Made by a program: the position numbers and the translations under genes
Assembly (NCBI RefSeq): GCF_030719215.1
Contig: NZ_CP120983.1
Location: 4,588,001-4,652,000, forward strand
From: Streptomyces sp. Alt3
GTDB lineage: Bacteria > Actinomycetota > Actinomycetes > Streptomycetales > Streptomycetaceae
Direction: 5' to 3'
Length of the DNA: 64,000 bases
The notes under the pieces: generated by a model
Database searches by the model: none
Seen by the model: only the letters and a program-made list of their open reading frames with translations
What the model was told of the DNA's origin: nothing
Shown here: one piece after another, positions 17,127 to 25,884 of the stretch
How positions within the stretch are numbered: position 1 is the stretch's first letter
How the letters are laid out: every line of letters begins with the position of its first letter

Positions 17127-18755
17127 TCAGGAGATGCCGACGGCCATGGCGCCGCCGCCGGTGGCGACACCGCCGCTCGGCTTGGGGGCGGTGAAGGGCG
17201 GGGTGTCCTGCCGGCACGTCGTTCCGGCAGGCGGAAGGACTCCGTCGACGAAGTAGCGGCTCTCGTGTTCCTGGACGCAGCTGCTGGGGTTGAGGAGGGC
17301 GGTGTGTCCGTACCCCTCGTTGGTCAGCAGGCGGGCGTCGGCGAGCTCCTCGACCATGGCCCGCGAGTTCGGGTAGGCGGTCGAGGGGTCGTAGGTGGTG
17401 CCGACGACCAGGACGGGGTTCGCGGTCCGTCGGTCCCACGGGCCGGTGTAGCGGTCGGGGGAGGTGGGCCAGGCGGTGCACCCTGCGGTCGACCAGGTCC
17501 AGAAGCGCCCTGCGTCGCCCGCGCGGGCGGCGGAGGCCTCCTCCAGGGAGGGGTAGACACCGGCGTCACGCGGGTTGGGGCTGTCACCGCAGAGCACGGC
17601 CGCCGCCTGCTCCTCGCCCACATACGGGTTCGGATCGGGGACCGGCGGTGCGGGCGGGAAGGCCGCGGGCTCCGGTGCGCGGCCCTGCCACAGCTCCTGC
17701 AGCCGGCCGGCGAGGCAGGCCCACCCGCTGACGAGGTAGAGGCTGTTCACCGTGTCGGCGACCGTACGGGCATACGTCCACGTGTCCACGGGCTCCTTCC
17801 GCAGCCGCTGGGTCAGCCGGTCGAACTTGTCCCGGGTCGCCTTCGGGGTGCCGGCGGAGAAGGAGCAGCGGGCGGTGGTGGTGGAACCGCACAGGTCGAG
17901 GAACTCGTCGAGGGTCGCCGCCGCGCTGCGGTCGGAGCCGACGCGGAGGAACGTCGTGAGCCGGGCGTCGTCGGACGCGTGGTTCGTCCAGGCCTGGGGG
18001 CCGATGTTGCTGTCCAGGGTCATGGTCCGGACCTTGCCGGGGAAGAGGTTGGCGTAGGTGGCGCCCAGGATCGTGCCGTAGGAGATCCCGTAGTAGTTGA
18101 GCTGGGGCTCGCCCACCGAGCGACGGAGCTGATCGAGGTCGCGGGCGGTGTCGGCGGTCGACACATGGCGCAGGAGCTCGGGGTCCTTCTTCTCGCAGCG
18201 GCGGGCCAGATCCGCGTACGCGGCGGTGAAGTCCTTCTGCTCCTTCTCGCCCACCGGGAAGCCCACGGCCTTGCTCGCGTTCCAGTCGGCGGCTTCCTCG
18301 GGACTCGTGAAGCAGTTCACGGCGGTGCTGTTGCCGATCCCGCGGGGGTCCCAGCTGATGATGTCGAACCGTTCCCGCACCTCGCGGGGGAAGAACGAGT
18401 AGTTCTGCGGCATCTGGACCGTCCCGGGGCCGCCGGGGCCGCCGGGATTGAAGAACAGGGTGCCGACACGCTGCCCGGGGCCGGTCGCCTTCCGTCTGAC
18501 AACGGCCAGGTCGATGCTGCGGCCTCCCGGGTCCGCGTGGTCCAGGGGCACCTTCGTGGTAGCGCAGTCGAACGGACTGCCCGGGATGCAGGGTCTCCAG
18601 TCCAGGTGTGGGGCGGGCACGGAGGGTATGGGCGCACCGTCGGCTGCGACCGGGCCCTGCCCGGTCAGTGCGGTCGAGCAGGACAACACCGCGGCGACGA
18701 CGGCTGCGTGGCGCCGTCGGCCCACCATGAGTGCGCGCAGGGGGTGTACAGGCAT
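17127..18755 (-). CDS. Secreted alpha/beta hydrolase, tripeptidyl aminopeptidase family
   Basis: This is an exported serine hydrolase of 542 residues. The N-terminus MPVHPLRALMVGRRRHAA leads into a signal peptide ending near GPVAADGA. The fold shows the oxyanion region FFNPGGPGGPG, the nucleophile elbow GISYG, an acidic residue in VVGTTYDPSTAY and a His in EGYGHTALL, the usual order of the Ser-Asp-His triad in the Tap/SlpD/SlpE family. These release short peptides from protein N-termini outside the cell. The ATG at 18755 has GGAGAGAGG upstream; the frame stays open for 57 codons further but lacks a signal-like sequence there. Confidence 0.9.
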   Translation of the reverse strand: MPVHPLRALMVGRRRHAAVVAAVLSCSTALTGQGPVAADGAPIPSVPAPHLDWRPCIPGSPFDCATTKVPLDHADPGGRSIDLAVVRRKATGPGQRVGTLFFNPGGPGGPGTVQMPQNYSFFPREVRERFDIISWDPRGIGNSTAVNCFTSPEEAADWNASKAVGFPVGEKEQKDFTAAYADLARRCEKKDPELLRHVSTADTARDLDQLRRSVGEPQLNYYGISYGTILGATYANLFPGKVRTMTLDSNIGPQAWTNHASDDARLTTFLRVGSDRSAAATLDEFLDLCGSTTTARCSFSAGTPKATRDKFDRLTQRLRKEPVDTWTYARTVADTVNSLYLVSGWACLAGRLQELWQGRAPEPAAFPPAPPVPDPNPYVGEEQAAAVLCGDSPNPRDAGVYPSLEEASAARAGDAGRFWTWSTAGCTAWPTSPDRYTGPWDRRTANPVLVVGTTYDPSTAYPNSRAMVEELADARLLTNEGYGHTALLNPSSCVQEHESRYFVDGVLPPAGTTCRQDTPPFTAPKPSGGVATGGGAMAVGIS

Positions 18756-18943
18756 GCTTCGGCCTCTCTCCGGTGACTGAGCGCCCGAGCCGGCCGATGA
18801 CCTGGACCTCGGCACGCACCTGTGTCCACAACACAGCGCTCCACCAGGGCGCGCGAGGCATGCGCAGCCGATCGGCGACGCGGTTCGCCCCGAGAGGCGC
18901 CGCGGCCGGAGGGCCTGCCGTGGCATTCGGGTGCCCGCACGCG

Positions 18944-18985
18944 CGCGAGCCCCGGACCCCTGTTGGCGTGGATCCGGGGCTCGCG
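18944..18985 (-). terminator. Hairpin terminator after the SDR gene
   Basis: Perfect 13-base arms (CGCGAGCCCCGGA and complement) with a 16-base loop lie 58 bases past the stop of the SDR gene. The rest of the 18756-19042 gap shows only short TCAGCCGTT-type near-repeats. Confidence 0.65.
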
Positions 18986-19042
18986 TGAGCCGTGAGCCGT
19001 TCGGCTGTCGGGCGTGTGCCGTCAGCCGTTCAGCCGTCGGCT

Positions 19043-19801
19043 TCAGAGCGTGCGGTGGACCTTGGAGTTGGAGGCCTGGGCGCGGGGGCGGACCACCAGG
19101 AGGTCGATGTTGACGTGGCTGGGGCGGGTCACGGCCCAGGTGATCGTGTCGGCCACGTCGTCGGCGGAGAGCGGGGCATCGACGCCCGCGTAGACCTTGG
19201 CCGCCTTCTCCGTGTCGCCGCGGAAGCGGGTGGTGGCGAACTCGTCGGTCTTGACCATGCCGGGCGCGACCTCGATCACGCGGACCGGGGTGCCGACGAT
19301 CTCCAGACGGAGGGTCTCCGCCAGTACGTGCTCGCCGTGCTTGGCGGCGACGTAACCGCCACCGCCCTCGTACGTGGAGAGGCCGGCCGTCGAGGAGAGG
19401 ATCACGACGGTGCCGTCCCCGCTCGCGGTCAGGGCGGGGAGCAGGGCCTGGGTGACGTTGAGCGTGCCGATGACGTTGGTCTCGTACATCTGGCGCCAGT
19501 CGGCCGGATCGCCCGTCGCGACCGGGTCGGCGCCCAGCGCGCCGCCGGCGTTGTTGACGAGGACGGCCAGCGAGCGGAACGCGGTGGCGAACTCGTCGAC
19601 CGCCGCACGGTCGGTGACGTCCAGGGCGTACGCCGTCGCCTTGTGCCCCGCCTCGCCGAGCTCGGCGGCCAGCGCCTCGATGCGGTCCTTGCGGCGTGCG
19701 GTGAGCACCACGCGGTATCCGGCCGCGGCCAGCTGCCTGGCGGTCGCGGCACCGATGCCGCTGCTCGCGCCGGTGATGACGGCGATGGGGGTGGCGGCCA
19801 T
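19043..19801 (-). CDS. Short-chain dehydrogenase/reductase (SDR)
   Basis: This is a 252-residue classical SDR. TGASSGIGAA near residues 10-19 is the dinucleotide-binding glycine motif, NNAGG the central structural motif, and S...YVAAKHG holds the catalytic Ser, Tyr and Lys. The Arg-containing stretch TARRKDR after the second strand favours NADP(H). The substrate cannot be inferred. It is a single gene with its own terminator. Confidence 0.92.
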   Translation of the reverse strand: MAATPIAVITGASSGIGAATARQLAAAGYRVVLTARRKDRIEALAAELGEAGHKATAYALDVTDRAAVDEFATAFRSLAVLVNNAGGALGADPVATGDPADWRQMYETNVIGTLNVTQALLPALTASGDGTVVILSSTAGLSTYEGGGGYVAAKHGEHVLAETLRLEIVGTPVRVIEVAPGMVKTDEFATTRFRGDTEKAAKVYAGVDAPLSADDVADTITWAVTRPSHVNIDLLVVRPRAQASNSKVHRTL

Positions 19802-19865
19802 GCGAACTCCTCGGACAGCTGATCGGTACGGGGCCAGGATAGGCGGGCGCTCCGCGGGCGGACCC

Positions 19866-19956
19866 AGTGGTTGCGGACGGGCTCAGTGGTTTCGGACGGG
19901 CTCAGTGGTTGCGGGCGGACCCAGTGGTTGCGGACGGGCTCAGTGGTTTCGGGGGG
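19866..19956. repeat. 19-bp tandem repeat spanning the YnfA-gene stop codon
   Basis: Units begin at 19866, 19885, 19904, 19923 and 19942 (the last one partial); the consensus is AGTGGTTGCGGACGGGCTC. Read on the minus strand, each unit carries the codons for the last two residues (Asn-His) plus TGA, so the array consists of extra copies of the 3' end of the gene at 19940-20275. Confidence 0.85.
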
Positions 19957-20275
19957 CGTACATGATCAACGCCATGCCGGCCAGGCAGATCAGCGCGCCG
20001 GTCACGTCCCAGCGGTCCGGGCGGTAGCCGTCGGCGACCATGCCCCAGGCGATCGAACCGGCGACGAACACCCCGCCGTACGCCGCGAGGATGCGGCCGA
20101 AGTCACCGTCCGGCTGGAGCGTGGCCACGAATCCGTACGCCCCGAGAGCGATGACGCCCGCACCGATCCAGATCCATCCGCGGTGCTCGCGCACGCCCTG
20201 CCAGACGAGCCAGGCACCTCCGATCTCGAAGAGCGCGGCTACGACGAAGAGCGCGATGGAGCGGGCGACGAGCAT
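19940..20275 (-). CDS. YnfA/UPF0060 family membrane protein
   Basis: This is a 111-residue protein with four hydrophobic segments and the family motifs FEIGGAWLVWQGVREHRG near residues 16-33, GRILAAYGGVFVAGS in the middle and DRWDVTGALICLAGMALI at the end. It matches the usual length of UPF0060. The molecular role of the family is unsettled; relatives resemble small multidrug-resistance transporters. The last codons and stop lie inside a 19-bp tandem repeat. Confidence 0.92.
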   Translation of the reverse strand: MLVARSIALFVVAALFEIGGAWLVWQGVREHRGWIWIGAGVIALGAYGFVATLQPDGDFGRILAAYGGVFVAGSIAWGMVADGYRPDRWDVTGALICLAGMALIMYAPRNH

Positions 20276-20420
20276 GCGCCCAGCGTGTCATGCGGGTGCG
20301 CGGGAACCGGCGGGTGGGCCGGGTGGGCCGGGCGGCGACGGTGGGCCGTGCGGGTGGGGGGAAGCGCGGCGAACCGGTCATGAAATAGAGGTGATTGTGG
20401 CCTATCGATATGTTCGGCGG

Positions 20421-20921
20421 ATGCGAGTGACGCGTAGAGCAGTGCTGAAGGTGCCCGCCGTCGCGGCGGTGGTGGCGACTGTGGTGCTGGGCCCGGGGCT
20501 GTCCGCCGTGGCCGAGCCGGCGCCTCGAGGGATCGCCCCGGAGGCCGATGTGGCCCATCACGGTCGCGTCTCGCTCCGGGAGGAGCGGATCGAGATCCAG
20601 TTGCGGACCGGGAACCGTGGGCCGTCGCCGCTCGCCGACGCGACGGTGCGGCTCCGCTTCTCCGCGCCGTTGGCCGCATGGTCGCGTCTGCCCCAGGGCT
20701 GCCTGCGCAGCGGCAGCAGCACGGTGCTGTGCGGAACCGGTCCGCTGCGCGTGACCGGAGAGGCGCACCGCACCGCTCTGGGGCTGCGGTTCACGGGTCG
20801 GCCTGCCGAGGTCGTGGTGCGGGTGGACACCGTGTGGAACGGTGGCGCGAGCGACCGGAACCGGCGGAACGACACGCATGAGGTGCTCGTCCTTTCCACG
20901 GGTGACGCCTACGTCTTCTGA
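20421..20921 (+). CDS. Secreted protein of unknown function
   Basis: The 166-residue product has a signal peptide (MRVTRRAVLKVPAVAAVV...) with cleavage likely after SAVAEPA. The mature part looks like a beta-sandwich of the CARDB/DUF11 type (REERIEIQLRTGNRGPSPL, TVRLRFSAPLAAWSRLPQGC, VRVDTVWNGG), with two Cys residues. No clear ribosome site precedes the ATG at 20421; in-frame GTG codons at 20391 and 20397 are alternatives. The gene is divergent from the YnfA gene. Confidence 0.6.
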   Translation: MRVTRRAVLKVPAVAAVVATVVLGPGLSAVAEPAPRGIAPEADVAHHGRVSLREERIEIQLRTGNRGPSPLADATVRLRFSAPLAAWSRLPQGCLRSGSSTVLCGTGPLRVTGEAHRTALGLRFTGRPAEVVVRVDTVWNGGASDRNRRNDTHEVLVLSTGDAYVF

Positions 20922-20995
20922 AGCCGGGCGCTGCGGGCGGGGTCGCTCCGGGAGCGGGCCGCCCGGGCCGGGTGCGGGCAGCAGCGCGGGAGCGG

Positions 20996-22546
20996 TCATC
21001 GGCCCAGGGCGCCTCGCAGTGCGTCTGGGCCGGGGCGGTCGCTCGCCCACGCGATGTATCCGTCGGGGCGTATGAGCAGGGTGGTCGTACGGTCGTCCGT
21101 CCAGTGCGCGTGGACGAGCGGGGTCGGCTCCGCGGCGGCAGTGGCGGGGGCGGGGGTGTCCGGCGGTGTCACGAGGACGAAGGAGCCGTCGCGCAGAAGC
21201 TCCAGCAGGCGCCCCTCGGTGAGCCGCAGGTCGGGCGCGCGGGTGCCCGTGAGGCGGTGGCTGCCCTTCGGGGCGTCGTAGGAGATCCCGACTCCGGAGA
21301 TCCTTCCGATCACCTTGTCCAAGGCCGGCCGCACGGCGGAGAGGGCATGGGTGAGGACGGTCCGGGCGAAACGCTGCAAGGGCGTCCTGGCCATGGCCAG
21401 GCGGATGATCGCACCGCTGGCGCGCAGTACCTGGGAGCCGACCGGATGCCTTTCCCCGTGGTAGCTGTCGAGCAGCGCCTCGGGGTCGGCGGACTGCCCG
21501 CGCAGGACGGCCGCGAGTTTCCAGGAGAGGTTCGCCGCGTCCTGGAGACCGGTGTTCATGCCCTGGCCGCCCGCCGGGGAGTGGACGTGTGCGGCGTCCC
21601 CGGCGAGGAAGACCCGGCCGGTGCGATAGGCGGGCACCTGACGTTCGTCGCTGTGGAAGCGTGAGATCCAGCGCGCGTCGTGCATCCCGTGGTCGGAGCC
21701 GAGCGCGGTGCGGGCGATCTCGCGCAGCTCCTCGAGGTCCACGGGGTCGTTGTCGTCGGCCTGGTGTGTGCGGTTCCAGCCCATGACGCGGTACCAGCCG
21801 TCGCCGAACGGGGCGATGAAGGCGAACGCGTCTCCCGCGCCGTTGACCGTGAGCAGCCCGGTGGGGGCCTCGGTGAGCCGGACATCGGCCAGGACGATGG
21901 ACTTGATCACGGCCTCACCGGGAAAGGGTAGGCCCAGGGCCCGGCGAACGGAGCTGCGCACCCCGTCCGTTCCCACGAGATACCGGGCCTCCAGGGTCGA
22001 ACGCCTCCCGTCGGCACCGCGTATCTCGGCGGTGACCCCGGCGTTGGCGTCGGACTGATTCAGGCCGAGCAGCTCCGTCCCGTACCGCAGGTCCACCCCG
22101 GCCTTGAGTGCTCGGTCCCTCAGCAGCTGTTCGACTTCGTACTGCGGGGTGATGAGAAGGAAGGGGAAGCGGCTCGGCAGCCGGGTGAGGTCGAGGGAGA
22201 GCCGGCCGAAGAGCCGCATCCGGTGGAGGGGTGTGCCGGTCGCGACCAGTGCGTCGGCGAGCCCCCGGCTGTCGAGCAGCTCCAGTGTCCGCGCGTGCAC
22301 GGCGAAGGCCCGGGTCAGGGTGCCGGCCTCGCGCGGTCGGCGCTCGACGAGGGCGACCGACACACCCTGGGTGGCGAGATCGCCTGCCAGGAGCAGTCCG
22401 GTGGGACCCGCCCCCACGACCACGACGTCGACGGTGCCGGACTTGCCGGATCCCGCGCCGGACGTGCCGGTGGAGGTGGCGGTATCGGCCGTGCCGGCCG
22501 TGACAGCGGCGTCGGCGGTGGTGGGTTTGCTGGACGTGCCGGTCAT
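20996..22546 (-). CDS. FAD-dependent aromatic monooxygenase
   Basis: This is a 516-residue class A flavoprotein hydroxylase. After a Ser/Thr/Ala-rich N-terminal 35 residues come the FAD-binding VVGAGPTGLLLAGDLA, a central VGTDGVRSSVRRALGLPF and the second FAD motif GRVFLAGDAAHVHSPAGGQG. A C-terminal thioredoxin-like domain of about 120 residues resembles the PgaE/RdmE/Rox group of polyketide and rifamycin hydroxylases. The ATG at 22546 has GGAGG five bases upstream. Divergent from a TetR gene and controlled by the operator array between them, it is probably induced by an aromatic substrate that it then modifies. Confidence 0.92.
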   Translation of the reverse strand: MTGTSSKPTTADAAVTAGTADTATSTGTSGAGSGKSGTVDVVVVGAGPTGLLLAGDLATQGVSVALVERRPREAGTLTRAFAVHARTLELLDSRGLADALVATGTPLHRMRLFGRLSLDLTRLPSRFPFLLITPQYEVEQLLRDRALKAGVDLRYGTELLGLNQSDANAGVTAEIRGADGRRSTLEARYLVGTDGVRSSVRRALGLPFPGEAVIKSIVLADVRLTEAPTGLLTVNGAGDAFAFIAPFGDGWYRVMGWNRTHQADDNDPVDLEELREIARTALGSDHGMHDARWISRFHSDERQVPAYRTGRVFLAGDAAHVHSPAGGQGMNTGLQDAANLSWKLAAVLRGQSADPEALLDSYHGERHPVGSQVLRASGAIIRLAMARTPLQRFARTVLTHALSAVRPALDKVIGRISGVGISYDAPKGSHRLTGTRAPDLRLTEGRLLELLRDGSFVLVTPPDTPAPATAAAEPTPLVHAHWTDDRTTTLLIRPDGYIAWASDRPGPDALRGALGR

Positions 22547-22567
22547 GACAGCCTCCGAACAGATCGC

Positions 22568-22667
22568 GCCAACGCATGTTGGCCAACGGTTGTTGGTCAA
22601 CGCTTGTTGGCAACGGTAGGGCGGGCGCGCCTGGCTTGTCAACGCTTGTTGGCCTACGATTGTTGGC
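22568..22667. promoter_or_regulatory. Five-site operator array and divergent promoters
   Basis: Five 16-bp near-palindromes of consensus GCCAACGCTTGTTGGC begin at 22568, 22582, 22596, 22638 and 22652. Spacings are 14, 14, 42 and 14, so neighbours overlap by two bases and all lie on one 14-bp register. The gap holds the core promoter of the monooxygenase on the minus strand: TTGACA (22642-22637), an 18-base spacer and TACCGT (22618-22613). A -10-like TACGAT (22655-22660) inside the last site lies 7 bases before the tetR ATG, suggesting a leaderless tetR mRNA. Confidence 0.8.
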
Positions 22668-23243
22668 ATGACAGAGCACGCCCCTTCCGCTCCACGCCGC
22701 TCGGACGCCACCAGGGCGGCGATCCTCGAAGCCGCCCGCGAGCGGTTCGCCGCCGACGGGTACGAGCGCGCCACCATCAGGGCCATCGCCCGTGACGCGC
22801 GCATCGACCCGTCGATGGTGATGCGCTACTACGGCTCCAAGGAGGGGCTGTTCGCCGCCGCGTCCGCGATCGACCTGAGGCTGCCCGGCCTGGGCGCGCT
22901 GCCCGGCAAGCACGTGGGCGCGGTGCTCGTCGAGCACTTCCTGGACCGCTGGGAACAGGACGACGTGCTGACCGGCCTGCTCAGGGTCGGCGTCACCAAC
23001 GAAGCGGGGGCCGAGCGGATGCGTGCCGTCTTCGCGGAGCAGCTGGGGCCGGTCGCCGCCGGTGTCTGCCCCGATCCCGCGGACGCCCCGCGGCGCGCGG
23101 CGCTCGTGTCCTCGCAGATCCTGGGCATGGCGCTCGCGCGGTACGTGCTGCGGATCGAGCCGGCCGTGGCGATGTCACGGGAGGAGGTCGTCGCCTGGCT
23201 CGCACCCACGGTCCAGCGCTATCTGACGGCCGGGAAGCCCTGA
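22668..23243 (+). CDS. TetR family transcriptional regulator
   Basis: This is a 191-residue repressor. The N-terminal HTH reads AAREREFAADGYERAT-like (ILEAARERFAADGYERATIR) with MRYYGSKEGLFAAA following, and the C-terminal domain resembles TetR_C_17-type ligand domains (GLLRVGVTNEAGAERMRAVF). The ATG directly abuts the last operator of the array at 22568-22667. It very probably represses both itself and the divergent monooxygenase, with an aromatic compound as likely inducer. Confidence 0.94.
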   Translation: MTEHAPSAPRRSDATRAAILEAARERFAADGYERATIRAIARDARIDPSMVMRYYGSKEGLFAAASAIDLRLPGLGALPGKHVGAVLVEHFLDRWEQDDVLTGLLRVGVTNEAGAERMRAVFAEQLGPVAAGVCPDPADAPRRAALVSSQILGMALARYVLRIEPAVAMSREEVVAWLAPTVQRYLTAGKP

Positions 23244-23258
23244 GGCACCCGCGCCCTC

Positions 23259-24008
23259 TCAGGTGGTCGGCGCCTGGCTCCCCGCTCCGCCGAACTCGCG
23301 TACGGCGTCCTCCACGATGGCTTCCAGGCGGGCGTGATGGGCGCCCCGCCAGTACACCCGCCCACAGGTGGCGCACTGTGCGAACACGTCGTAGGACGCC
23401 TGCGTGCCCTGCTCCAGGCGGGAGCTCACGGAGTCCTTGTCGGCCTCCGTGAGTTCCCCGTTGCAGGCCGTGCAGCGGGTCCACGGGGCGAGTGCGGGGG
23501 CGAAGCGGCCCAGGATGTCGCGGAGCTGCTCGTCGGGCCGGTCGCTGTAGACGTACGCCCCCGCCCAGATCTCCCTGCGGCGGAGGAGCCCCCGGTCCCG
23601 GGAGAGCATGACGCGCCGCTGCTCCGCCGAGAGGGCGGCCAGCGCCGGGTCGCCGATGTCCTCGCTCTCGTACGCGGCGTCCACACCGAGGAGGCGCAAC
23701 CGCCGGGCGAGCGTGCCCAGATGGACATCGAGGAGGAAGCGCAGCGGTGCGCCGGGGACCTGCTGGGGCCGCCGCACCGCCCGGACCTCGACCAGTTCGC
23801 CCGCACCGGGGATGTGCGACACCGGCACGGGGCTCCCGTCGACGAGGAGCTGCCCGGCCTCGGTGAGCGGGATGCCGAGTGACTCCACGACGTGTCCGAG
23901 GGTCGACGAGCCGTCCGTGGCGACGGCCGTGCGTCCGCGGCGGCGGTCATGGGCGACGAAGAGCCGCAGTTCCGGGGCTACTTCGAGGGCGATCTCGGGT
24001 CCGTTCAC
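23259..24008 (-). CDS. Mut7-C RNase domain protein
   Basis: This 249-residue protein has an N-terminal ubiquitin-like Mut7-C domain (VAPELRLFVA ... GHVVESLGIPLTEAGQLLVDG) and a C-terminal PIN-like Mut7-C RNase domain (FLLDVHLGTLARRLRLLGVD, RVMLSRDRGLLRRR) with a zinc ribbon of two Cys-x2-Cys pairs (CTAC and CATC). The family is predicted to cleave RNA. The start is uncertain: the GTG at 24008 gives MNGPEIALEVAPEL, the expected N-terminus, but has no ribosome site; the frame is open far upstream. It follows the AraC gene on the same strand. Confidence 0.82.
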   Translation of the reverse strand: MNGPEIALEVAPELRLFVAHDRRRGRTAVATDGSSTLGHVVESLGIPLTEAGQLLVDGSPVPVSHIPGAGELVEVRAVRRPQQVPGAPLRFLLDVHLGTLARRLRLLGVDAAYESEDIGDPALAALSAEQRRVMLSRDRGLLRRREIWAGAYVYSDRPDEQLRDILGRFAPALAPWTRCTACNGELTEADKDSVSSRLEQGTQASYDVFAQCATCGRVYWRGAHHARLEAIVEDAVREFGGAGSQAPTT

Positions 24009-24091
24009 CAGGTCAGGATGCCATCGGGCGGGGCGCGGCAGCGAGAGGTTTCCGATGGCCGTGGCGGCGGTGACCGGCGCTCCGGCTGCTG

Positions 24092-24928
24092 TCAGCGCTG
24101 CGCGAAGGCCGCCGGGGGAACGCCCACCGTGGCCGTGAAGTCCCTGACCAGGTGGGCCTGGTCGCTGTAGCCGAGGTCGGCGGCGAGTCGCGCCCAGTCG
24201 GGCTCGGGGTCGGATCCGGCGCGTTGCAGCGCCTCGTGGATGCGGTGACGGAGGATGACCCACTTGGGCCCGACCCCCACACAGGTGGAGAACAGCCTTT
24301 GCAGCGAGCGCACGGAGAGTCCGCCCGCACGGGCGAGGGCGTCCACCCTCAGCAGCGAACGGTCCGTCCGCACGAGCTCGGCGAGCTCCGTCGCGAGTTC
24401 CGCCTGCGGGTCCGGCGGCGGAAGGAGGGACAGGACGTACGAGTCCAGTGCCGCGACCCGGGCGTCCTCGTCGGCCGGATCGAGTACGGACGGCACCGTC
24501 TCCGAGGCGGAGGGCCCGTGCTCGGGCGCGCCGAGCACCTCGTCGGCCGGGACCCGGCGCCCGGTCCACTCCGAGACGGGCAGCCGAGGGGCGAACGGCC
24601 TGAAGGCGCCGGGCCGGAACTTCACCCCGCACACCCGCCCCCTGCCCTCCAGCCGCTGGCTGAACAGGCCCTGGACGACGCCGTAGACCTCGGCGGAGCC
24701 GGTGCGTCGCGCCTCGCTGCCCGACTCCGTGCGCTCGAAGACCAGGTGGACGCTCGGGTGCGGCACCACCTGCGAGGTGTACGCCTCCGAGAGGTCCCAG
24801 TCGATCAGCCAGTAGTGCTCCAGGTGCGGCCGCAGTTCCGGAGCGGGGTCACGGAGGCGGAAGCGCACGCGGCTGAACAGGTCGGGGGCGTCGACGATGC
24901 CCCGCGTCTCGCGTCCAGGTCCGGCCAT
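24092..24928 (-). CDS. AraC family transcriptional regulator
   Basis: The 278-residue protein has an N-terminal DUF6597-type sensing domain (RPHLEHYWLIDWDL ... PHPSVHLVFE ... GVKFRPGAFRPF) and a C-terminal double HTH (RVDALARAGGLSVRSLQRLF; WARLAADLGYSDQAHLVRDF). It is divergent from the TIGR03086 gene at 25012 with an 83-base gap, so that gene is the likely target. The inducer is unknown. Confidence 0.9.
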   Translation of the reverse strand: MAGPGRETRGIVDAPDLFSRVRFRLRDPAPELRPHLEHYWLIDWDLSEAYTSQVVPHPSVHLVFERTESGSEARRTGSAEVYGVVQGLFSQRLEGRGRVCGVKFRPGAFRPFAPRLPVSEWTGRRVPADEVLGAPEHGPSASETVPSVLDPADEDARVAALDSYVLSLLPPPDPQAELATELAELVRTDRSLLRVDALARAGGLSVRSLQRLFSTCVGVGPKWVILRHRIHEALQRAGSDPEPDWARLAADLGYSDQAHLVRDFTATVGVPPAAFAQR

Positions 24929-25011
24929 GGTCGGATCCTATGGCCGCACACGTGCGGCCCCTGGCGTGTTTCTTCAAGACGCCGTGCCGCGCGGGGTGCA
25001 TCGTCGGAAGC

Positions 25012-25584
25012 ATGAAGACGATCAGCGAACTCCTCGAAGAAGCCACCACGCGGGCGGTCCCCGTGGTGCGGGGCATCGATGACGCCCAGCTGGCCGGTGG
25101 CACACCGTGCAGCGAGTACGACGTCAGGGCCCTGCTGAGCCATCTCTTCTCCGTGATCGAGAACTTCCGGGTCCTGGCCGCCAAGGGAACGACCGATTTC
25201 GGCCGCACGGAGGACGTCGTCACGGGGGACTGGAGGGGCCGGTTCGACGACGAGACGGCTCGGCTGGTGAAGGCATGGGCCGAGCCGGGTGCGGAGGAAG
25301 GGGCGACCGGAGGCATGGGCATGCCGGCCAGGACGGTGGGGCTCATGGTGCTGGGGGACCTGACCGTGCACGCCTGGGACCTCGCCCGGGCGACGGGCCA
25401 GGACTTCGTGCCGGACCCCGTCGTGGTCGCGGAGCTGGAGCCGGGCCTGGCCGGTCTGGCCCCGAAGGCCCGGGAGATGAAGGTGTTCGGCGAGCCGTTG
25501 CCCGCCGCGCCGGAGGCTACGGCTTTCGAGCGGGTGCTGGCCATGACGGGCCGTGACCCCGGCTGGCGCCCGCCCCGCCGCTGA
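25012..25584 (+). CDS. TIGR03086 family metal-binding protein (DinB/MDMPI-like)
   Basis: The 190-residue protein belongs to the mycothiol-dependent isomerase-like four-helix family. The metal-binding His residues appear in LLSHLFSVIENF and LTVHAWDLARATG, and the opening ATTRAVPVVRGIDDAQL is typical. Many members bind a divalent metal and some act in mycothiol-dependent detoxification. The ATG at 25012 gives the family start MKTISELLEEATTR. It is divergent from an AraC regulator. Its 3' end overlaps a convergent small gene by 68 bases. Confidence 0.88.
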   Translation: MKTISELLEEATTRAVPVVRGIDDAQLAGGTPCSEYDVRALLSHLFSVIENFRVLAAKGTTDFGRTEDVVTGDWRGRFDDETARLVKAWAEPGAEEGATGGMGMPARTVGLMVLGDLTVHAWDLARATGQDFVPDPVVVAELEPGLAGLAPKAREMKVFGEPLPAAPEATAFERVLAMTGRDPGWRPPRR

Positions 25585-25828
25585 CGACGGGGGCGGGCTG
25601 ATCCGGCTGCGGGGAGGCCGGGTCGGCGTAGAGCCCCCCGAGGGCGGCGTACGCACCGTCGACGACGGACTCCGCCAGGAGCAGTACGTCGCGTGAGGCG
25701 CGACGGGCGGCCCGGCGGGTGTACGGCAACGGCGGGCGGCTGCGGCGCCGTCGGCAGTCGCAGACGGTGAACACCCCGCTCGCGACGACCACTGCCGGGA
25801 CGCTCAGGGCCAGCAGCAGGGCATCCAT
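25517..25828 (-). CDS. Small membrane-anchored hypothetical protein
   Basis: This 103-residue protein has an N-terminal membrane helix (MDALLLALSVPAVVVASGVF), then CDCRRRRSRPPLPYTRRAARR, a basic cytoplasmic-looking stretch, and a Pro/Gly/Ala-rich tail. A strong ribosome site GAGGAGG lies seven bases before the ATG, and codon usage is good to about residue 75. Its 3' end overlaps the convergent TIGR03086 gene. No family is recognised. Confidence 0.6.
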   Translation of the reverse strand: MDALLLALSVPAVVVASGVFTVCDCRRRRSRPPLPYTRRAARRASRDVLLLAESVVDGAYAALGGLYADPASPQPDQPAPVVSGGAGASRGHGPSWPAPARKP

Positions 25829-25884
25829 GCAGGGGCCTCCTCGGAAGTCGTGCTCCTTGCATCGGCAGACCCGTCGCTGCGGCT

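Noticed and set aside
19866..19956. Possible CRISPR array
   Set aside because: Units are contiguous 19-mers with no unique spacers, and no cas genes are present.
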